DNA from: Microstegium vimineum
Taxonomy: Eukaryota > Streptophyta > Magnoliopsida > Poales > Poaceae
Direction of reading: 5' to 3'
Length of the DNA: 64,000 nucleotides
NCBI GenBank assembly: GCA_022036555.1
Contig: CM039128.1
Location: 6,929,569-6,993,568 of the forward strand
Position 1 is the first letter of the stretch. Every line of letters starts with the position of its first letter. Position numbers and translations under genes: made by a program. Positions 57,671-64,000 of the stretch are shown here, piece after piece. The notes beneath the pieces were generated by a model, which did not search any database, had not been told where the DNA came from, and saw only the letters and a program-made list of their open reading frames with translations.

Positions 57671-57934
57671 AATCCCACTCACCCCATCGCCGGTTTAGCG
57701 TGAGGGAAAAAGAACCATGCCGCCGCCCCGTGCCTCGCGAAAAAAATAGCCACGCCGCCGGTTTAGCATGAGAGACTCAGATGTTGTGGCGGCGTGCGTG
57801 GTTCTTCCTTCGCTCGCGGCCAGTCATGGTTGAGCATGAAGGAAGCCGGGCGTGCCTTTTTTCCTCTATTAATCGCTTGATTGTAACTAGTTACTACTAC
57901 TCAGAGATCTCGTGACTGTGGAACTGAATTGACG

Positions 57935-58693
57935 ATGGCCGGAGGAGTTGAGGAAGAAGGCGATGTGGCGGTGCTGCGGGAGGCCCTGAGGCAGCAGGCG
58001 CAAGCCGTTGACGAGCTGCGCGCGGAGCTGGAGGAGGAGCGGCAGGCGGCGGCGTCAGGAGCCAACGAGGCGCTGGCCATGATCGTGCGCCTGCAGGCGA
58101 AGAAGACAACGAAGCGTATGGAGGCGGAGCAGTTCTGTCGGGTGGCTGAGGAGCAGATCCAGCACGACGAGGACACACTCGCTTTCCTCGAGGCCATCGT
58201 CTTCCACCAGGAGATGGAGATCGGCTCCCTCAACCGCAAGTCGCTCGTCGTCCACGCCACCGGGGACGATCCCCTCTGGAAGGTGCAGGCCAAGAGCGGC
58301 ACGACGTCCAAGTTCAGGAGGAACGCATCCCTCCCGGCAACACACCTGGAGCAGCTCTGCTCAAAGCTCGACGTCGTCGTCGACACCGACGCCGGGAAGA
58401 AGTCGACGGTCGGCGACTGGAGCCTGGCGAGGACGGTGTCGGACATCGACGACGTGATCGACAGGGAGGAGTGGACGACGAGACCCAATCTGGCGGCACC
58501 AACTCCTAGGCTGCACCGATCGGCCTCCCACTGCTTCCCCCGGCGCGCGCCGAGCTATTCCGAGCAAGCGCAATGCGGCGTGCGGCCAACAGCCTGGGCA
58601 TCGTCAAAGAACATCGCCGAGGAAGACAAGAAATTGTGCAGGAGCAACACCACGCTCGAAGCGGACATCGACCAGATCAAGGTCACCGTGTAG
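57935..58693 (+). CDS. GTD-binding (zein/myosin-binding, DUF593) domain protein, probably truncated by a stop
   Basis: 252 codons from ATG 57935 (MAGGVEEEGDVAVLREAL) to TAG at 58691. Residues ~12-100 form the GTD-binding coiled coil of plant myosin-XI receptors and zein-binding proteins: LREALRQQAQAVDELRAELE, ANEALAMIVRLQ, AFLEAIVFHQEMEI. The rest is Ser/Arg-rich and hydrophilic, with a second predicted coil (EEDKKLCRSNTTLEADIDQI). No membrane segment is present. After the TAG the same frame is open for 62 codons (SLQTELTKLRE onwards) to a TGA at 58878-58880, so a CAG-to-TAG change is likely and the protein or gene may be a truncated allele. No introns are needed. Expression is unknown. Confidence 0.8.
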   Translation: MAGGVEEEGDVAVLREALRQQAQAVDELRAELEEERQAAASGANEALAMIVRLQAKKTTKRMEAEQFCRVAEEQIQHDEDTLAFLEAIVFHQEMEIGSLNRKSLVVHATGDDPLWKVQAKSGTTSKFRRNASLPATHLEQLCSKLDVVVDTDAGKKSTVGDWSLARTVSDIDDVIDREEWTTRPNLAAPTPRLHRSASHCFPRRAPSYSEQAQCGVRPTAWASSKNIAEEDKKLCRSNTTLEADIDQIKVTV

Positions 58694-59027
58694 TCTCTCC
58701 AAACTGAGCTCACAAAGCTAAGAGAATCCACACATTCTCAGAATACTAGCCGAGATCCACGCAAAGCTCGACGCCGATGGCGTCACGCCCTGACGGCAGA
58801 GGAGCTTCGAAGGACCAAGCCACGAGAGGAGGAACAGATCTTCGTCTTCCAAGGAGGAGAGCTACCAGCCACAGACTGAGCTGCTGATGAACCATTTCAT
58901 TGAGGTACGTGGCCTCAGCCTCACCTTCTGTGGTAGCACCATTGTTAGGCCCCTCATCAAACCGTTGCATCCATGTCACTGCTTAGGTGCCTCCAGCTGG
59001 TTTTGTTGTTGGCTGTTGCGATTAGAC
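58694..59027 (+). other. Open continuation and 3' flank of the GTD-binding gene
   Basis: Bases 58694-58880 keep the upstream frame open and encode a charged helix-like segment (TAEELRRTKPREEEQI), after which the frame closes. The remainder is ordinary flank leading into the (TA)n run. Confidence 0.5.

Positions 59028-59083
<56 letters not shown>
59028..59083. repeat. (AT)n microsatellite
   Basis: Pure dinucleotide run of about 55 bases. Confidence 0.95.
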
Positions 59084-59086
<3 letters not shown>

Positions 59087-60465
59087 ATATAGCATCTTTT
59101 AGATAAAGAGAAGGTGGAACAATAATTTGCCGCCTCTTTTTTACCTTATTGTTAGGTTACTGATGAAACATTGAGTACCATGCCAAATCAATGCATGAGT
59201 GCTTGTTCGAAATTTATATTTTGGTTTCCCTATAACACACAACATAAAATAACGTGAGGCAACGTTATTGTTTTGTAGATGGATTTTAATTGTTGTTAGC
59301 TTCAGAGATGTGAGATAGCTGGCTTTTGAGCTGTTGGATGACAGCATCTTCTAAATTGTCAATCTCAACAGGTGATGATGTACATAGTGTAAGAACCGAA
59401 GATCTAGACGGTATTTATTGGGTTTGAAGATTTTCAGGTGTGTGAGTAGAAGATTGATGATTGCCAGGTTCTTTTTTGTTTTTTTTGTTGTTGTTTACCC
59501 CCTATGTTGGCATATATACGACCATCATCCATGTTCTCACCACTATTTTTGTTGTTCTTTGTATTATGCATGTTCTTGGTGCTTGCCTCCTTTCAGTATT
59601 TCATTTAATGGTAATGCTCTTTCAGGTGAGGTCAATATACTAAGTTACTGGTGTTTTGGCTATAGTAGTGATGTGGAGGGGGCAACAAAATCTTTTAGGC
59701 TGTCAATCTCTGAATTCTATTGATTCTTTACTATTTTTCATTCAATAATCTATTATCCCCCTAGAGGTGAGTGCTACTCGGTTCTAGATCTCATGACTTT
59801 TGCCTGAAAGTTTATTTGTGGGGGACGACCACTATGGTAATTTAATGAAACAACTTAAGTTTATTTGCCTCAAACAACTTAACAGAAAGAGATTTAATGA
59901 TAATTTCTTGCACCTAAAAGCTTATTTGTGGGGGACGACCACTATGGTCGCTGCCGTCATCGCCGGTACATGAGCGGGGGCGGGTCCCTAGATATAGTTG
60001 CGTGGGAGAGAGGATAATTTATTTTAGTAATTTTTTCATATATGATTTTTTTTATAAAATAATATTAAATTCTTAATTTTTTGATAAAAGTACATCTATG
60101 ACTTATGCATTTTGAACTAACATTGCTCTATTTTTTTATCCACAGAATTATGCTTTTAACTAAACCTTAGTGAAGTACTTCAAATTTGATAGAATTAACT
60201 TTAGATTTAATATAACTTGTAGCGTTAGCACGATTAAATATACTAGTATATGATAATCTCTGTCAGTTCATAAACCGGTTTCGCTGGAAATCCAGCAGTG
60301 GCAACCGCCTAGGAATTTGCATTGTCAGGCTACCACACCGCAGTGATATCAGTTCCCAAAAATAAAACAAATATCCCACCCCGCACAGCTGGGCCTTGTT
60401 TAGTAGCCAGTCGACGCAGAGAGGAGAGATTAAGTCCGCTCGATTATTATAATCTAGATTATATA
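59084..60465. other. Gene-free stretch
   Basis: T-rich, intron-like sequence. 'tatttgtgggggacgaccac' occurs twice (59813 and 59927), an imperfect direct repeat 114 bp apart. At 60394 'gggccttgtttag' resembles a Tourist/hAT-type end whose partner might be 'aaacagggtct' at about 60944, enclosing the MITE at 60466. Confidence 0.4.
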
Positions 60466-60724
60466 CTCCATCCATATTATAAAAGATGTCATTTTGGACA
60501 ACGGCACGGTCTCCAAAACATAATTCTGACTTCACATTTCTATAAAAATATTTATTTAAAAATGATATATGTATACTTTTATGAAAGTATATTTGAAGAT
60601 AAATCTATTTGTATGATTTTTCACATTTTTAAACTTAACAAATTTAAAAGTTATTCATACTTTATATTTCCAATGTTTGGTCAAAACCTTGTCCAAAACT
60701 ACATCTTTTACAGTATGAAGGGAG
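60466..60724. mobile_element. Stowaway MITE
   Basis: The TIRs CTCCATCCATATTATAAAAG and CTCCCTTCATACTGTAAAAG (inverted right end) are flanked by TA (60464-60465, 60725-60726). Inner 'gatgtcattttggac' is shared with the MITE at 56974. Confidence 0.9.
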
Positions 60725-60726
60725 TA

Positions 60727-61376
60727 TAAAAATATTTAATCAACATTATAGATTATAATAATCAAAGTGTTGGGGTCCTTAGATGTTGGTGATTGAGTAT
60801 GTTTGGTTAAAGTGAGAAATTTCTATATTATCCATTAGAGAGGGTCAAGTTAGACTTCGATTGCAATAATGAATCCATCATTTAATCAATCTTATTTGGA
60901 TGAAAATTTATTATATAATCTATTATTATAATTATATGGTATCCAAACAGGGTCTAAACATGTCACATGTTGATTCATCCACATACATATCACAAAGACG
61001 GGGAAAATGAACAAATCATAGATTGATTTATCACATCATAGAGAGAGGGGTTTGTAAAGAGATTTGTCATTGCTCAATATGTGGCCAAAGAGAGGGGATC
61101 ATAGATAGATTCAACAAACAAGTTTGGGCCACAGACTAGGGCATCGCTGCCGAGGATGCTACCGCTACAACGCTAGAGACACATGCTAGGGATGTCACCT
61201 CCTCGCTCATGTAGGGTCGAGATCATGAACTAGAGGGGTTTGGATAGTCCTTTCTAAAACTTAATTGCAATGGCTAACTGAAACAAATGCGGAATTAAAA
61301 CTATTTGTCTAGTCACTAATTAAAACTATCTGTCTAGTCACTACACCCTCTACTATAACACTAGCACCTAACAAAT
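60727..61376. other. Gene-free AT-rich spacer
   Basis: No coding frames or RNA genes. See the possible Tourist/hAT right end near 60944. Confidence 0.4.
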
Positions 61377-62310
61377 TGTTGACGGTCCTTAGCGTCAACT
61401 TTTTAAGCAATTATAAACATGATAATTAGATCAATCAAATATAATATCTAGAAATATAGGGATTTAATTAACAATTTCCACAAGTTTTAGTGTTTCATTA
61501 TTTTCCAGGGACTATTCCAGAAAAGAGCAATAAAGGGAAACAAATCAGAGAAGATATCGAATAAATCCCGTGGAGAAACACCTGCCAAAATACTCATGGA
61601 GGATCCCGTACACACCGGAGCGAAGTGGGGCCCCAGAGCCAGCCAGGTGGGGCCAGCCGGCACCCCCAGGGTCCACGGGCCGCCTTTGAGGAGTCATCTG
61701 AGCCCTCTATGTGAAGTCGGTTTGATCCAACGGTTATCGTACATCCCACCGGACTATAAATAGGAGGGGCATACCCCCCCTGGAGCATCCCATCTGAAGC
61801 TCAGATTATTTGGAGATCTAGTCATCCAGAGCTATAAACCCTAGTTCATCTAGAGCACTTTCTAGTTCATAGCATAGCCTAGTTAGATTCAAGAGTATAG
61901 GAAGTCAAGATTCGATCTTGGACTCCCGACGTTGTCAAGAGATTGGAATCTCTCACATTTCTTTTTCTCTTATTCTCTTTTAGTATTTATCCGCAGTTGT
62001 ATGATATTTATAGGCAACACTATTCTTCATTAATATGTTTTTGTTTACTTTGTTCATTGTCTACGTTAATATATATAGTATAGTTAGTTTGCTATTGAGT
62101 TCATGCACATATTCATATAGCGCTCGTCTATTTGATCATATGGCGAGTGGTAGGCAGTATGTAGGCGTGGTGCTTAGATACATTGCTTATTTGCGGATGC
62201 CACCAGTCGTGCCAGGTCGTGGGGTAGATCGTGGACGTGACAGGTCCATTGAGTCCTTTGTAGGACTCCCACCGTGCAATGGTTTGGTAAGTAGGAATTG
62301 TCAGGTTGAG
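61377..62310 (+). mobile_element. LTR-retrotransposon LTR (probably Gypsy-type, solo or partial)
   Basis: Starts TGTTGACGGTCCTTAGCGTC. Contains a promoter-like GC-rich section, TATAAAT at 61755-61761 and a leader ('aaaccctagttcatctag'). A conserved-looking stretch at 62145-62285 contains 'gtatgtaggcgtggtgctta'. The right end is not sharply defined, and no primer-binding site or coding region follows. Family recalled by general resemblance only. Confidence 0.5.
61755..61761 (+). promoter_or_regulatory. TATA box in LTR
   Basis: TATAAAT about 40 bases before a leader-like sequence, consistent with LTR-driven transcription on the plus strand. Confidence 0.45.
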
Positions 62311-62404
62311 GATATCTTGTTATATCTGAGGTTTCTGAACTCAACTCATCCTGTTCATGGCCCTATTGTGGATAAGAGTGCTCATGTTAATCACTTATAT
62401 TAGC

Positions 62405-63125
62405 TTGAGAGACATCTTACACTCATGGGCACTTCGAATATTTCTTTTCTCCTAGATTGCACCGGTAGTACCGGTCTATTAGGTTGAGGACTGAGTTTTG
62501 TGTAGAAAATGAACTATCGGTAGTACTGTGCTTTAACTGGTAGTACCGGTGGACACCGGTAGTACCGGTAAAACACTGGTAGTACTTGTAGGTCATTTGG
62601 TCGCCCAACTCCGGCTTTCCTGTAGGAGAGCTCTAACAGTTAGAAAACAGGGACCAATAGTACCGGTGGTGTACCACTAGTAGTATCGGTAGATCATCTA
62701 GAACTACATGTATAAATAGCTTTTCCTTCACTTCCCACGAAATCCATGCATTTTTATTTCGTCTCCTCACCTGTCAAAACAGCTCCAAAAATTTACTCAC
62801 CCCCTCTCTCTCTCCTTCTTTGCTCCAAGACTTCAATCCTTGCAAGACTTGAGCTAGAGAAGTGAGATTAGAGAGTGGGGAGCATCGATCTACAACTTGA
62901 GAACTTGGATTTCTTATCTAGGCGATTTGGTTTGCATTTATTACTCTTAGGTTCTTGAAACCTTAGTCGGCTAGGCATTCTTCATGGTTACCCATGTTGA
63001 TTCATTTGTGAGGACACCCCGAAGTGTTTGTATTACCCCTTTGATCCTTAGTGGAAACCTAGAGATAACCTTTGTTGCTTGAAGGACGAAGAGAGTTGGA
63101 AGAGACTCCGACCTTACTGGTCACC
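62405..63125. mobile_element. Retroelement-derived repeat with 'ccggtagtaccgg' motifs
   Basis: Six or more variants of the palindromic 'accggtagtaccggt' occur between 62460 and 62690, then 'catgtataaatagc' (TATA-like, 62709) and a leader-like region. This resembles LTR/leader DNA of grass Copia (SIRE-type) elements. No coding sequence. Boundaries uncertain. Confidence 0.5.
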
Positions 63126-64000
63126 TGTAAGGTCTAGAATGGCTAAAGGGGGGGATGAATAGCCTATTAAAATTCTACAACAACACTTAAGCAAACTTGT
63201 TAGAATAAAACACTGCGATAAGCAAGTTTGCTCTAGCACTACTAGGGTCGGCAAGCCTCCTATAGCAAGTCTAGTTACTAGCAAGATATATCCTATGTCA
63301 CACACAAGAGCTAGACAACTAGAGCTACTAGGCTAAGCTACACAAGCTAAGCTAGAATATCTACTTTGCAAGTATGAAAGAAAGTAGTACAAAGCTAGAG
63401 ATAGAAGGGTTATACCACCACGAAGGGATGAACCAATAGATAGCCAATCACAATATGAATCCCCGGTAGAGATAAGTTGACACAAGATTTTTCTCCGAGG
63501 TTCACTTGTTTGCTAACAAGCTAGTCCCCGTTGTAGCGATACACCCACTTGGAGGTTCATGCGCTAATTGGCAATCCAAGCCAAACCCATCACTGGGTGC
63601 CGCACAACCAACACAAGATGGGGATCCCCAAGCTACGAGCAATCCACTAGAGATACCTTTCGCGAACTCCCGCGGGGTAGGTTCAAGAACCCCTCACAAT
63701 CCACCGATCAGAGCCGGAGACAATCACCTTCCTCCGCTCAATGATCCTCGTCGCACCAAGCCGTCTAGGAGATGGAAATCTCCAAGAATAACAAGAGCTC
63801 TGCGATGACGACGATCACCAAGTGCCACTAGAATGCAATCAACAAAGCAATGCACTTGGATTCACTCAAACTCTCATGAATATGTCAAATATGTTGAGAG
63901 GATGAGTGGTGGAAGCTATCTCAAGCAAGCACAAATGTGTGAGTGATGTGGGAGTGCAAGAGATGCCCCAAAGGGTCGGCCATATAACTTATATAGCCCT
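63126..64000 (+). mobile_element. Start of another LTR retroelement, runs off the window
   Basis: TGTAAGGTCTAGAATGGCTA at 63126 begins a long non-coding sequence with 'gatgaatagcctatt', resembling LTRs of grass Copia elements. It continues past base 64000. The 100-codon frame at 63506-63808 lies inside and is not considered a gene. Confidence 0.5.

Noticed and set aside
58055..58488. Antisense frames opposite the GTD-binding gene
   Set aside because: High GC keeps several frames open; only the plus frame has the coiled-coil family signature.
63506..63808. 100-codon plus-strand frame
   Set aside because: Lies inside an LTR-like repeat that continues beyond the window; no domain.

Overview
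This is nuclear DNA from a grass, most likely a panicoid (C4-type) species. The evidence is a PPDK regulatory protein gene at the left end and several grass-typical transposon families: CACTA elements with 'accaaccgggactaaa', 'atcactgccggtt' and 'gttgccgagtgc' subterminal repeats, Stowaway and Tourist MITEs, Helitrons, a SMART-type mini retroelement, and Copia elements. Exons are separated by GT-AG introns and the intergenic DNA is AT-rich. There are no bacterial-type operons, CRISPR arrays or rRNA genes.

Host genes are few. (1) 1425-3705 (-) is an apparently intact three-exon PPDK regulatory protein (RP1/PDRP) gene of 424 codons. (2) The last two exons of a serine carboxypeptidase-like gene lie on the minus strand. 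The final exon is cut in two by a 7.6 kb CACTA element (10788-18406, TSD ACC), and removing the element and one TSD copy restores the reading frame. No upstream exons were found. (3) 57935-58693 (+) is a GTD-binding (zein/myosin-binding, DUF593) protein gene that ends at a TAG, after which the same frame stays open for 62 more codons.

The rest is layered mobile DNA. 3.7-10.7 kb: a Stowaway MITE, a Helitron-like end, a 122-bp duplication, a LINE fragment and a Copia relic. 10.8-18.4 kb: CACTA-A, holding a Copia fragment, TE-type gene pieces and a complete MULE (15117-18015, perfect 9-bp TSD) that carries two convergent gene remnants. 20.2-23.9 kb: stacked minus-strand Helitrons whose junctions follow the A|T insertion rule. 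26.9-28.8 kb: two MITEs and a SMART-like element. 29.8-41.4 kb: a Tourist element split by CACTA-B (30337-31233) and CACTA-C (31307-41317, with a TNP2 transposase relic and an Ulp1-like protease gene relic). 41.4-50.2 kb: CACTA-D, with tnpA-like (Transposase_24) and TNP2 (Transposase_21) relics on the minus strand and no right terminus. 50.2-57.0 kb: a decayed minus-strand Copia element with about 1.02 kb LTRs. 57.2-64 kb: the GTD-binding gene, a minisatellite, MITEs and LTR sequences running off the window.

Across the window, TIR elements carry large, nearly perfect foldbacks near their ends (26-, 27-, 47- and 49-bp arms). Two unrelated CACTA families have a second block of their terminal-type repeats inside the element, directly before a TATA box. 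Many inactivating changes in the element genes are TAG or TGA codons where CAG, CGA or TGG would be expected. No undescribed enzymatic system is evident. The most unusual content is the nested architecture and these repeat/promoter and foldback arrangements. All boundaries and family calls were made by eye.
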